Source: Paraburkholderia sp. BCC1885 (lineage in GTDB: Bacteria > Pseudomonadota > Gammaproteobacteria > Burkholderiales > Burkholderiaceae). From it: a stretch of DNA of 64,000 bases. The position numbers and the translations under genes are program-made. Under the pieces are notes generated by a model that saw nothing but the letters and a program-made list of their open reading frames with translations, did no database searches and was not told where the DNA came from. The stretch covers positions 124,001-188,000 of the forward strand of contig NZ_CAAJGM010000285.1 in NCBI RefSeq assembly GCF_900996235.1, in the 5' to 3' direction. Below, piece after piece: positions 8,492 to 16,803 of this stretch (position 1 is the stretch's first letter; the number at the start of each line of letters is the position of its first letter).

Positions 8492-9952
8492 TCAGGTTCG
8501 CTCGGAAGGGTCGGTTTTCTTCGCGGTACTACGGATATCCGCCGAGAGCTGCGCGAAGATCCACGCCGAGCAGGCGGTGATGATGCCGACGCACAGGAAG
8601 GTCGCGTGGAAGGCGGGCAGCGAATTGGCCGCGGTCACCTGGCGGATCAAGCCGGTGAAGGTCGCGAGCAAGGCCCCGGCGACGGTGACGCCGAGGCTCA
8701 TCGACAGCATCTGCACCAGCGAAAACAGGCTGTTGCCGCTGCTCGCGCCGCCGGTGCCGAGGTCCTTCAGCGTGAGCGTGTTCATGGCGGTGAACTGCAT
8801 CGAGTTGACGGCGCCGAAGAACGCCAGTTGCACGAGCCGTAGCCACAATGGCTGGCCCGCGCTGGTCAGCGAAAAGCTCGCCATCGCGAGGCCGACCAGC
8901 ACCGTATTGGTCACCAGCACCCGGCGATAGCCGTGCCGCGTGATGAGCTTCGTCACGAGGCGCTTGGAACTCATGCCGGCGGCGGCGACCGGCAGCATCA
9001 TCAGGCCGGCTTCGAAGGCGCTGTAGCCGAGGCTCACCTGCAGCAGTAGTGGGATCAGATACGGCATCGCGCCGCTGCCGATCCGCGCGAACAGGTTGCC
9101 CAGCAGGCCGACGCTGAAGGTATTGATCTTGAACAGATCGAGCGGGAACAGCGGATGCGGCTCGCGCACCGCATGCAGCCCATACGCGACAAAACACGCC
9201 AGACTCAGGATCAGCAGCACCAGCACGGTGGCTTGCTGGATGCCGAGTTCAGTGCGGCCGTCGAGCGCGAATGAGATCGCCACCATGCCGATCACCAGCA
9301 GCACGTAGCCCTTGATGTCGAACCTGGCGGTGTCGGGATTGCGGCTGTCCTGCATGAAGATGAAGGTCGCGATGCAGCCGACCAGACCTACCGGCACGTT
9401 GATCAGAAAGATCCAGTGCCACGAGGCGATCTTGACGAGCCAGCCGCCGAGCGTCGGGCCGATCAGCGGCCCGATCAGCCCAGGAATCGCGACGAACGCC
9501 AGCGCGGGCAGATAACGTTCGGCGGGGAAGGTCCGCAGCACGGCGAGGCGTCCCACCGGCAGCAGCATCGCGCCGCCCACGCCTTGCATCACGCGATACA
9601 CCACCAGCTGGTTGAGCGTGTGCGCGTCGGCGCATAGCAGCGAGCCGATGGTGAAGACGAGGATCGCGCTGAAGAACACCTTGCGCGTGCCGAGCTTGTC
9701 CGCGAGCCAGCCGGACACCGGGATCATCACCGCCATCGTCAGCGAGTAGGCGATCACCACCGATTGCATGCGCAGCGGCAATTCGCCGAGACTCGTGGCC
9801 ATGGCGGGCAGCGCCGTGTTGACGATGGTCGAGTCGAGGGTCTGCATGAAAAAGCCCGTAGCGACGATCCACAGCATCACGGTGAGCGAGCGTGCGGTGG
9901 GCTGGGCGGTGGGGGAGGCGGGTGTCGAGGCGGCGTTCGGCTGATTGGTCAT
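8492..9952 (-). CDS. MFS multidrug transporter, DHA2 family (MdtD/EmrB-like)
   Basis: A 486-residue inner-membrane protein with 14 predicted hydrophobic segments. Motif A is SGWLADKLGTRKVFF after the second segment. Motif D1 is MQTLDSTIVNTALPAMA, typical of the drug:H+ antiporter-2 family. Motif C is GPLIGPTLGGWL in segment 5. It resembles E. coli MdtD more than EmrB, and no EmrA-like adaptor gene is adjacent. Proton-driven efflux of an unknown compound is inferred. The MocR-type regulator lies 139 bp upstream on the same strand and could be its regulator or co-transcribed. Confidence 0.9.
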   Translation of the reverse strand: MTNQPNAASTPASPTAQPTARSLTVMLWIVATGFFMQTLDSTIVNTALPAMATSLGELPLRMQSVVIAYSLTMAVMIPVSGWLADKLGTRKVFFSAILVFTIGSLLCADAHTLNQLVVYRVMQGVGGAMLLPVGRLAVLRTFPAERYLPALAFVAIPGLIGPLIGPTLGGWLVKIASWHWIFLINVPVGLVGCIATFIFMQDSRNPDTARFDIKGYVLLVIGMVAISFALDGRTELGIQQATVLVLLILSLACFVAYGLHAVREPHPLFPLDLFKINTFSVGLLGNLFARIGSGAMPYLIPLLLQVSLGYSAFEAGLMMLPVAAAGMSSKRLVTKLITRHGYRRVLVTNTVLVGLAMASFSLTSAGQPLWLRLVQLAFFGAVNSMQFTAMNTLTLKDLGTGGASSGNSLFSLVQMLSMSLGVTVAGALLATFTGLIRQVTAANSLPAFHATFLCVGIITACSAWIFAQLSADIRSTAKKTDPSERT

Positions 9953-10091
9953 GAGGGGCGGCTGCTCACGCGCGCCGGACGGGCTGGGGAGTGCTCATTT
10001 TAGGGAAATCCGCGGGGCCGTGCAGCGAGGTTTGCGGGCTGAGTCAAGGGCCGAGTCACGGGCTGAGCCGCAGGTCGAGCTATGCACCGGG

Positions 10092-11504
10092 TTATGGACT
10101 GAGCTTCGCCGCCGCCTCGAAGAACGCCTGGGCGCGCGGATCGCCGGCATAGGCGGCGTTGATGCGGATCCATGGGCTCGTCTCGGCGTTCGGCCGGAAA
10201 TAGCTGCCCGGCGCCACCGTGACGCCGAGCGGCGCGCCGCATTCGACGAGCCGCATCGAATCCTCCACGTGCGGCACGCGCGCCCACACGAACTTGCCGC
10301 CGAGCGGCGTTTCGAACACTTCCCAGCCGCAGGCTTCGAGGGCCTGGATGGTCGCGCCGAGGGCGTCGCGCATGCGCCGGCGCAGCCGCTCCAGGTACTT
10401 GCGGTAGGTGCCGCGTTCGAGCATGGCGACAGCCACCGCTTCCGCGAAGCGCGAGCCGCCGATGCTCGTGAGCATCTTGATGTCCGCGAGATCCTTGATA
10501 GTGGCGCGGTCGGCGACTACGAAACCGATCCGCAGCGACGACGACAGCGTCTTCGACAGGCCGCCCACGTAGATCACGTGTTCGAGCTGGTCGAGGGTCG
10601 CGAGGCGGTCGGTGAGGTCGGTCTGGAAGTCGGCGTAGATGTCGTCTTCGATGATCCTGAAGTCGTGTTCGCGCGCCAGTTGCAGCAAACGGAACGCGAC
10701 GGGCGGCGCGATGATCGTGCCGGTCGGGTTGTGAAACAGCGAGTTGATGAAGAACAGCTTCGGGCGATGCAGGCGCAGCTGTTCCTGCAGCACGTCGAGA
10801 TCCGGGCCGCTGCGGGTGCGCGGAATGCCCACCAGCTTTACGCCATGCAACTTCAGGAGACCGAACAGGTTGAAGTAGCCGGGGTCTTCGACAAACATCG
10901 TGTCGCCGGCTTTGAGGATGTAGCGCATTAGCAGATCGAACGCCTGACTCGCGCCGTTGGTGATGAGGATCTGCGCGGCGCTCGCTTCAATGCCGAGTTG
11001 TCCGAGGCGGCCTTGCAGATGCTCGCGCAAGGTCGGATTGCCGAGTTGCGTCGCATAGTCGACGAGGCTCGCGGGGTCGGCGCGCGAGACGTGGCGGATT
11101 GCCTGGCCCAGGCCCTCCATGTCGCGCCAGGCCTCGGGGATAAAGCCGCTGCCGAGTTTGAGCGTCTCACCCGGATGATTGAACTGCTGCAGGATATGCA
11201 CCGCTTCTTCTTCGGCGCGGCGAGGGTCCGAAGAGCCTTGAGAACTGCTCAGGCTGCGATGCCGCTCGGTCACGAAGAAGCCCGAGCCGTGCCGCGAATC
11301 GAGGTAACCGAGCGAGACCAGCCGGTCGTATGCCTCGATCACCGGGAAGCGGCTGACGCCGAAATCGGCCGCGAATTGCCGGATCGACGGCAGCTTGGCG
11401 CCGGGATGGGCGGCCCGCGAGCGGATCCACGCGGTCACGCCTGTGACGATCTGCTCGGTCAACGGGACGCCGCTTTCGCGGTCGAGTTCGATTTCGAGTT
11501 TCAT
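10092..11504 (-). CDS. MocR/PdxR-type transcriptional regulator (GntR HTH fused to aminotransferase class I fold)
   Basis: A 470-residue protein. Residues 1-75 are a GntR winged HTH (KLPSIRQFAADFGVSRFPVIEAYDRLVSLGYL with the GSGFFV wing). Residues about 105-465 have the fold-type I aminotransferase architecture. The PLP lysine lies in YVGGLSKTLSSSLRIGFV, with upstream NSLFHNPTG and IIEDDIYADF contacts present. MocR proteins sense PLP or amino-compound aldimines rather than acting as aminotransferases. It is divergent from a DUF2917 gene and upstream of the MFS exporter; either could be its target. The intergenic region on the DUF2917 side holds repeated AACTGT half-sites. Confidence 0.9.
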   Translation of the reverse strand: MKLEIELDRESGVPLTEQIVTGVTAWIRSRAAHPGAKLPSIRQFAADFGVSRFPVIEAYDRLVSLGYLDSRHGSGFFVTERHRSLSSSQGSSDPRRAEEEAVHILQQFNHPGETLKLGSGFIPEAWRDMEGLGQAIRHVSRADPASLVDYATQLGNPTLREHLQGRLGQLGIEASAAQILITNGASQAFDLLMRYILKAGDTMFVEDPGYFNLFGLLKLHGVKLVGIPRTRSGPDLDVLQEQLRLHRPKLFFINSLFHNPTGTIIAPPVAFRLLQLAREHDFRIIEDDIYADFQTDLTDRLATLDQLEHVIYVGGLSKTLSSSLRIGFVVADRATIKDLADIKMLTSIGGSRFAEAVAVAMLERGTYRKYLERLRRRMRDALGATIQALEACGWEVFETPLGGKFVWARVPHVEDSMRLVECGAPLGVTVAPGSYFRPNAETSPWIRINAAYAGDPRAQAFFEAAAKLSP

Positions 11505-11575
11505 GAAGTCGTGCCTCGGGAAGGCCGGCGCATCGCGCCGATAACTTTGGGGTTAAGACAAGTGTCCGGTTTTTC

Positions 11576-11613
11576 AACTGCACAGTTTTACCGAAACTGT
11601 TCGTAACTGTGCA
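11576..11613. promoter_or_regulatory. clustered AACTGT/ACAGTT half-sites between mocR-type gene and DUF2917 gene
   Basis: AACTGCACAGTT (11576-11587) is followed by AACTGT at 11595 and again at 11605, the last two exactly 10 bp apart. Direct repeats on one face of the helix suit MocR-type regulators, so this is a candidate autoregulatory operator. It is inferred only from position and spacing. Confidence 0.45.
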
Positions 11614-11677
11614 TGGGAGTTCCATGATCGCACAGCAATAATCAGTCAACCAGAAAAGCCATCAAAGGAGCAATGCG

Positions 11678-12001
11678 ATGCGTGAAATCCGTACTTTTGA
11701 ACTCGATCATGGCGAGCCGGCGGCTGCCTGGCGTGTCACGCAGGCGCTCACTTTGCAGGTGATGGCGGGCGAGGTCTGGCTGACAGTGCAGGGCGATCTG
11801 CGCGATTACTGGCTGTCGGCGGGCGAGACCTTCGAACTGCGGCGCGGCGAGCGCGCGTGGGTCAGCGCGGGGGCGGGCGGTGCGCGGCTCGCGCTGGCGT
11901 TCGCGAGCGGCACGGACGGCGTGCAGGCGCGTCCCGCTGCGCAACGGACGGGGTTGTCCACGGTCCGTAGCTTCGTGCCGCGCTGGCTGCAAACTATCTG
12001 A
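11678..12001 (+). CDS. DUF2917 domain protein
   Basis: A 107-residue protein matching the DUF2917 family of beta-proteobacteria. The recognisable core is LTLQVMAGEVWLTVQGDLRDYWLSAGETFELRRGERAWV in pieces, a small cupin-like beta fold. Function is unknown; I infer a single-domain jelly-roll. An AAGGAG-type ribosome site lies before the ATG. It is transcribed divergently from the MocR-type regulator, a common position for a regulated target. Its 3' end overlaps the converging citrate synthase gene by 8 bp. Confidence 0.8.
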   Translation: MREIRTFELDHGEPAAAWRVTQALTLQVMAGEVWLTVQGDLRDYWLSAGETFELRRGERAWVSAGAGGARLALAFASGTDGVQARPAAQRTGLSTVRSFVPRWLQTI

Positions 12002-13238
12002 CGGGTGACGCCGGCGCGGCGTCGTACTCTCCAATGTATCGGGCGCGCGGCCGGATCAGGCGGCCGTCCGCGCTCTGCTCCATTGCGTGGGCGATCCAGC
12101 CCACCACGCGACCAACCGCAAACAGCGTGAACGCCGCGCCGCCAGGCAAGCCCAGCACGCGTTCGATGGCGGCCAGGGCGTAATCGAGCGTCGGCTCCGT
12201 GCCTGCCGTCTCGCGCACCGCGCGGGCCAGCGCGTGGACTTCCGCAATCGCCGAACGGGCCGGCGCGCATTCGGTCAGCATATCCAGCAAGACACGCGCA
12301 CGCGGATCGCCGTCGGGATACAGCGGATGTCCGAAGCCGGACAGCAGCGCGCCATAAGTGGTGTGCTCGCCGTGATTGAGCCGTGTGGCGAGAAAACGGT
12401 CGAGATCGGGTGCGCGGGCCGCTTCGTCGAGCACTGCGGCGGCGCGGATCGATTCGCCGCCATGCCGCGGTCCGGACAAGGCCGCGAGACCGCCGGCCAC
12501 CGCGCCGAACAGATGCGTGCCGGTCGACGTGATGCAGCGGACCGTGAAGGTCGAGGCATTCAGTTCATGATCCGCACAGGCGACCAGCGCGGCGCGCAGC
12601 ACGCCGATCTGCTGGCGGTTGCGGATGCCCCACGCGGCGGCGAGTTGCCGGTGCAGCGGCTCGTTCGACGGCGCTGCCGAGATCATTGCCGCCGCCAGCA
12701 GACGCATCACGGCACACGCCGTATCGAGTTGCGCGTCACGGCCTTGCGCCCAGACGCGCGGCATCTGCGCGGCGGCGGCGGGCAGCAGCACCAGCGCCCG
12801 TTCGAGCGGCGCGCTGTCACTCCACAACTTGAGCCACGCGGACCATTGCGCCGCACTGAGCGGCGCAGGCGGCGCCTCGCTCAGACGCCGCGGGCTGCAT
12901 TCCCACAACAGCGCCGCCACTTCTTCCAGCGATGCCGTGCGCGCCAGTTCCGTTGCATCGCGGCCGCGATAAAGCAGACGGCCGTCGGCGATCAGCGTAA
13001 TCGACGACTCGAGCACCGGCACGCCCCAGTCGAGCACCTTCTGCGCCACCTTGCCGGCGCGCTTGCCGTCAGCTTTGCGACGCGCGAGCCGCCGTACTTC
13101 GGCCGCGTCGTACAGGCGATGCTTGCCGTGGGCATCTGGCGTCGAGTGCAGCATGCCGCGGCTCACGTAGGCGTACAGCGTCGGCACGCTGACGCCGAGC
13201 AGGGCGGCGGCTTCGGTGGCGGTGAGATCGGTCGGCAT
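11994..13238 (-). CDS. citrate synthase family protein with N-terminal MerR-like HTH
   Basis: A 414-residue protein. Residues 5-55 are a DNA-binding HTH of MerR/excisionase type (LTATEAAALLGVSVPTLYAYVSRGML). Residues about 75-405 are a citrate synthase fold. The catalytic residues are recognisable: His in SGPRHGGESIR, His in SGFGHPLYPDGDPRA, and Asp in TLDYALAAIERV, with the FAVGRVVGWIAHAMEQ helix near the end. It could condense acetyl-CoA or another acyl-CoA with an oxoacid. The HTH is absent from housekeeping GltA, so a dual enzyme/regulator role is inferred. It is divergent from a CaiB-type CoA transferase, and the shared promoter region carries an 18-bp perfect palindrome. Confidence 0.88.
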   Translation of the reverse strand: MPTDLTATEAAALLGVSVPTLYAYVSRGMLHSTPDAHGKHRLYDAAEVRRLARRKADGKRAGKVAQKVLDWGVPVLESSITLIADGRLLYRGRDATELARTASLEEVAALLWECSPRRLSEAPPAPLSAAQWSAWLKLWSDSAPLERALVLLPAAAAQMPRVWAQGRDAQLDTACAVMRLLAAAMISAAPSNEPLHRQLAAAWGIRNRQQIGVLRAALVACADHELNASTFTVRCITSTGTHLFGAVAGGLAALSGPRHGGESIRAAAVLDEAARAPDLDRFLATRLNHGEHTTYGALLSGFGHPLYPDGDPRARVLLDMLTECAPARSAIAEVHALARAVRETAGTEPTLDYALAAIERVLGLPGGAAFTLFAVGRVVGWIAHAMEQSADGRLIRPRARYIGEYDAAPASPVR

Positions 13239-13311
13239 GGGTCTAAGCGGGAGATCAGCAGGGTATGAGCCGGGGGATGAGCGGGGTATAAGCGAGCGGA
13301 AAAACCGGAGA

Positions 13312-13343
13312 AATCAATATATATTGATTATCTTAATCAAGAT
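13312..13343. promoter_or_regulatory. two AT-rich dyads in the divergent citrate synthase / CoA transferase promoter
   Basis: AATCAATATATATTGATT (13312-13329) is a perfect 18-bp palindrome. It is immediately followed by ATCTT-AATC-AAGAT (13330-13343, a 5-bp dyad). Both stand out in a GC-rich region and lie between the two starts. They are candidate operators for a dimeric regulator, possibly the HTH-bearing citrate synthase itself. Confidence 0.6.
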
Positions 13344-13403
13344 TGATCGGAGCGGGGCGAAATTCTAGACTGGGCCAACCTTTCCTCCTTCAGACCACTT
13401 GCC

Positions 13404-14798
13404 ATGACACCTCGCCTCGCACTCGATCATCTCTGGACCGCGGCCGGTTGCGACGCCGCCGCGCTCGACGCCGTCACGCTGACCGGCGAGGACCCCGGCC
13501 TGCCGTCGATCTACCGGGTCGGCACGCTCGCCAGCGCCACGATTGCGGCGACGGGGCTGGCTGCCGCGGAATGCTTCCGCCTGCGCACCGGTTGCCGGCA
13601 ACGCGTCGAAGTGGAGATGCGTCGCGCCTTGGCGGTGTTTCGCAGCGAGCGCTATCTGCGTGTGAACGACGGCCCGCCGCCGGCCCTGCGTGATCCTGTG
13701 ATGGGCTTCTATCAGACCCGCGACGGCCACTGGATTCAGCTGCACACCAATTTCCCGCATCATCTGGCGGGTATTCTGAAAGTGCTGGACTGCGCCAATG
13801 ACCGCGCGGCCGTGGCCACGGCAATTCGCGGCTGGGACGGCGCGACGCTTGACCAGACCCTCGCCGATGCGGGCCTGTGCGCGGCGCTGATCCGCTCGCC
13901 GCGCGAATGGGCCGCGCACGAACAGGCGCACGCAATTGCCAATCTGCCGCTGTTCGAGATCATGCGGATCGGCGATGCGCCGCCCGAACCGGCCGGGCGC
14001 GGCGGCGCCGACCGGCCGCTGGCCGGCGTGCGCGTGCTCGATCTGTCGCGCATCATTGCGGGGCCGGTGGCCGGGCGTGCGCTTGCGCAGCATGGCGCGC
14101 AGGTGTTGATGATCAACGGCCCGCATCTGCCGAACATCGCGCCGCTGGTGATGGACAACGGCCGCGGCAAACGCTCGGCGACGCTCGATCTGCGTGACGC
14201 CGGTGAACGTGAGCAATTACGCGCGCTGGCCGGCGATGCAGATGTGTTCCTGCAGGCTTATCGGCCAGGGGCGCTCGCCGCGCGCGGGTTCGCGCCGCAA
14301 GCGCTGGCGCAGGCGCGGCCGGGAATCGTCTACGTGTCCATTTCCGCTTATGGGCATACCGGACCATGGGCGCAGCGCCGTGGCTTCGACAGCCTCGTGC
14401 AGTCCGCGAGCGGCATCGCGTGGACCGAGAGCCGCGCGGCGCACACCGACGAGCCGAAGCATCTGCCGTGTCAGGCGCTCGATCACGCCACCGGTTATCT
14501 TGCGGCGTTCGGTGCGATGGTGGCGCTGGCGCGGCGCGCCACGGAGGGCGGCAGCTGGCACGTGCGGGTGTCGCTGGCGCAGACCGGGCGCTGGCTGCAG
14601 TCGATGGGGCAGATGGAAGACGGCTGGCGCGCGCCTGAGGTCACGTTCGAGGAGGTGCAGGACTGCATGGAGACCGTCGCGTCGCCGTTTGGCCGGATTC
14701 GCGGCACCTTGCCCGCGGAACGGTTGACGGAGACGCCGGCGTTTTACGACCGGCCATCGGCGCCGATCGGCACCGATGCCGCCGTGTGGGTGGATTGA
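13404..14798 (+). CDS. CaiB/BaiF-type (family III) CoA transferase
   Basis: A 464-residue family III CoA transferase. Residues about 185-450 contain GVRVLDLSRIIAGPVAGRALAQHGA, the usual N-terminal CoA-binding signature, here displaced by an extra N-terminal region of about 180 residues. That region itself resembles a second CaiB-like segment (GFYQTRDGHWIQLHTNFPHH). The nucleophilic Asp is probably that in LDHATGYLAAFGAM. VYVSISAYGHTGPWAQRRGFDSLVQ is a further family block. Family III enzymes move CoA between carboxylic acids. Divergent pairing with the citrate synthase homologue suggests a shared organic-acid pathway; the substrate is unknown. Confidence 0.88.
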   Translation: MTPRLALDHLWTAAGCDAAALDAVTLTGEDPGLPSIYRVGTLASATIAATGLAAAECFRLRTGCRQRVEVEMRRALAVFRSERYLRVNDGPPPALRDPVMGFYQTRDGHWIQLHTNFPHHLAGILKVLDCANDRAAVATAIRGWDGATLDQTLADAGLCAALIRSPREWAAHEQAHAIANLPLFEIMRIGDAPPEPAGRGGADRPLAGVRVLDLSRIIAGPVAGRALAQHGAQVLMINGPHLPNIAPLVMDNGRGKRSATLDLRDAGEREQLRALAGDADVFLQAYRPGALAARGFAPQALAQARPGIVYVSISAYGHTGPWAQRRGFDSLVQSASGIAWTESRAAHTDEPKHLPCQALDHATGYLAAFGAMVALARRATEGGSWHVRVSLAQTGRWLQSMGQMEDGWRAPEVTFEEVQDCMETVASPFGRIRGTLPAERLTETPAFYDRPSAPIGTDAAVWVD

Positions 14799-14866
14799 GG
14801 AAGATGCTTCGGGGCTCGCGCGGGCTTCTTGCGCGAGCCACGTGCACGACGCCCATGCCCATCACG

Positions 14867-15613
14867 CTACTTACGCAGCTCCGCGACGAAATCGTAGTAG
14901 TCGTTGCGGCAGTACGTGTCGGTCAATTCGATCGCGCGCTGCTCGGCCGTGTAGCCGACGCGCGTGATCAGCAGCAGCGCCTCGTTCGGCGCAATGCTCA
15001 TCTGCTGGGCAATCTCCTCGTTCGCATTGACGGCGCGGAAGTGCTGCAGTGCGCGCGTGATGCCGAGTCCGCGCTGTTCGAGAAAGCTGTACAGGGAATC
15101 GCCGATGGCCTGCGGATCGGGAATCAGCGCCGCCGGGAAGGTCGAGTTCTCGACCGCCATCACGATGCCGTCAGCCAGACGCAGGCGTCGCAGCCGCGTC
15201 ACCGCCGCCGCCGGCGACAGGCCAAGCTGAATTACTTCGTCGCGATTGGCGGGCACGATCTCACGCGAGATCCATTCGGAGCTGGGACTGAAGCCGCGCC
15301 GCCGCAGCATCTCGCTGAAACTCGACAGACGCGAGAGCGGGTCTTCATAGCGCGGCGTGATGAAGCTGCCCGCGCCCTGGGTGCGGCGAATCAAACCCTG
15401 TTCGACGAGCAACGCAATCGCCTTGCGCGCGGTGATCCGCGAGACGCCCAGCGCGTCCGACAGCACGCGTTCGGACGGCAGCGCTTCGCCTGCGTTCCAG
15501 CGGTTTTCGTGAATCGCGTTGCCGAGCTTGCGCGCGAGTTGCAGGTAAAGCGGCGTATCGTTTTCCGGGTCCGGACGCAGGTCGCGCCAGCGGTCTTCCG
15601 AGGCAGAGTTCAT
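14867..15613 (-). CDS. GntR-family regulator, HutC/UTRA subfamily
   Basis: A 248-residue regulator. Residues 15-82 are the winged HTH (LPSERVLSDALGVSRITARKAIALLVEQGLIRR). Residues about 100-245 are the UTRA ligand domain (SSFSEMLRRRGFSPSSEW at its start, RAIELTDTYCRNDYYDF at its end). Members respond to sugar phosphates, amino acids or histidine intermediates. The frame is open to 15730, but MNSASEDRW at 15613 gives the family length. It is divergent from the aldo/keto reductase, its likeliest target, and converges with the CoA transferase. Confidence 0.88.
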   Translation of the reverse strand: MNSASEDRWRDLRPDPENDTPLYLQLARKLGNAIHENRWNAGEALPSERVLSDALGVSRITARKAIALLVEQGLIRRTQGAGSFITPRYEDPLSRLSSFSEMLRRRGFSPSSEWISREIVPANRDEVIQLGLSPAAAVTRLRRLRLADGIVMAVENSTFPAALIPDPQAIGDSLYSFLEQRGLGITRALQHFRAVNANEEIAQQMSIAPNEALLLITRVGYTAEQRAIELTDTYCRNDYYDFVAELRK

Positions 15614-15697
15614 TGGGCAGACGCAAGAAGGGCAAGCGGCAATTCTATGACATTGGCGCGCTGCGTTATAGCGGGCTTTTGCCGGGGGGGACGATTT

Positions 15698-15735
15698 GAC
15701 AATTGATGAGCGGATAAACTGGCCGGACAATCGAT
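15698..15735. promoter_or_regulatory. repeated GACAATYGAT element between gntR and the aldo/keto reductase
   Basis: GACAATTGAT (15698-15707) recurs as GACAATCGAT (15726-15735), 28 bp apart and differing at one base. The first copy overlaps a TTGACA (15696-15701). Position between divergent genes suggests an operator for the GntR regulator; no -10 element at a normal distance was found. Confidence 0.35.
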
Positions 15736-15760
15736 CATCCCTTTAGCCCGAGGAGGCATT

Positions 15761-16606
15761 ATGACGTCCACCATCGCCACCGTGAGCCTGCCGGATGGCG
15801 AGCTTATTCCGAAGCTCGGCCAGGGCACCTGGGAGATGGGCGAGCAGCCGGCGCGCCGCGCGGCCGAGATCGCCGCGTTACGCGCGGGCGTCGAGCTTGG
15901 CATGACCCTCATCGATACCGCCGAGATGTACGGCGACGGCGCGACCGAAAGCCTGCTCGGCGAGGCGCTCGCGGGCTTGCGCGAGCGGGTGTTCCTCGTC
16001 AGCAAGGTCTATCCGCACAATGCCGGCCGGCGCGCCATGGAGGCGGCCTGCGAGCAAAGCCTGAAACGCCTGAAGACCGACCATCTGGATCTGTATCTGC
16101 TGCACTGGCCCGGCTCCGTGCCATTGGCGGAGACGGTGGAAGGCTTCGAGGCCCTGCGCCGTGCTGGCAAAATTCGCCATTGGGGTGTCAGCAATTTCGA
16201 CATGGACGATATGGAGGAACTGATCGCCACGCCGGGCGGTGACGCCTGCGCGACCAATCAGATTCTGTATAACGTCGCGCGGCGCGGTCCTGAATTCGAT
16301 CTGTTGCCATGGCTCGCCGACCACAAGATGCCGGCCATGTCCTACAGTCCGGTGGATCACGCGCGCCTGCCGAAGCGCTCGCGGCTCGACGAGATCGCCG
16401 ACGCACGCGGCGTCTCGGTGTTTCAGGTGGCGCTCGCGTGGGTGCTGCTGCAACCCCAAGTGTTCGCGATTCCGAAGGCCGGGAGCGTCGAGCACGTGCG
16501 CGACAATCACCGCGCGCTCGAACTACGACTGACCGTCGACGAACGTGCGGCCATCGATGCGTTCTTCAGGCCGCCGCGCAGCAAGCGGCCGCTCGAAATG
16601 CTCTAG
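15761..16606 (+). CDS. aldo/keto reductase
   Basis: A 281-residue NADPH-dependent (beta/alpha)8-barrel oxidoreductase of the AKR family. The catalytic tetrad is visible: Asp and Tyr in LIDTAEMYGDG, Lys in FLVSKVYPHN and His in YLLHWPG. The cofactor-phosphate loop is FAIPKAGSVEHVRDN near the C-terminus. It reduces aldehydes or ketones; the substrate is not evident. GAGGAGG lies just before the ATG. It is divergent from the GntR regulator, so induction by a ligand of that protein is plausible. Confidence 0.9.
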   Translation: MTSTIATVSLPDGELIPKLGQGTWEMGEQPARRAAEIAALRAGVELGMTLIDTAEMYGDGATESLLGEALAGLRERVFLVSKVYPHNAGRRAMEAACEQSLKRLKTDHLDLYLLHWPGSVPLAETVEGFEALRRAGKIRHWGVSNFDMDDMEELIATPGGDACATNQILYNVARRGPEFDLLPWLADHKMPAMSYSPVDHARLPKRSRLDEIADARGVSVFQVALAWVLLQPQVFAIPKAGSVEHVRDNHRALELRLTVDERAAIDAFFRPPRSKRPLEML

Positions 16607-16771
16607 GCGTAGGGCAGCCAGGTGCAGGCGTGACGCTGTCTGGTTCTGACGGCCTTTGAATACATCGACGAAGACTCCCGGCCGGGGCGGTGACGTTCGA
16701 CCGGGGGATCGAGACGCCACCGCCAGCACTTGCCGGGAGGAGCCGCCGTGAAGGAGCCCGGCGAGCGGAGA

Positions 16772-16797
16772 GGGAACGGCTCGGGGGCGCCGTTCCC
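16772..16797. terminator. hairpin between converging aldo/keto reductase and glycine-rich genes
   Basis: GGGAACGGC (16772-16780) pairs with GCCGTTCCC (16789-16797) around an 8-nt loop, 7 bp before the stop of the minus-strand gene. There is no T-tract on either strand, so it is only a possible terminator. Confidence 0.35.
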
Positions 16798-16803
16798 GTG
16801 GGT

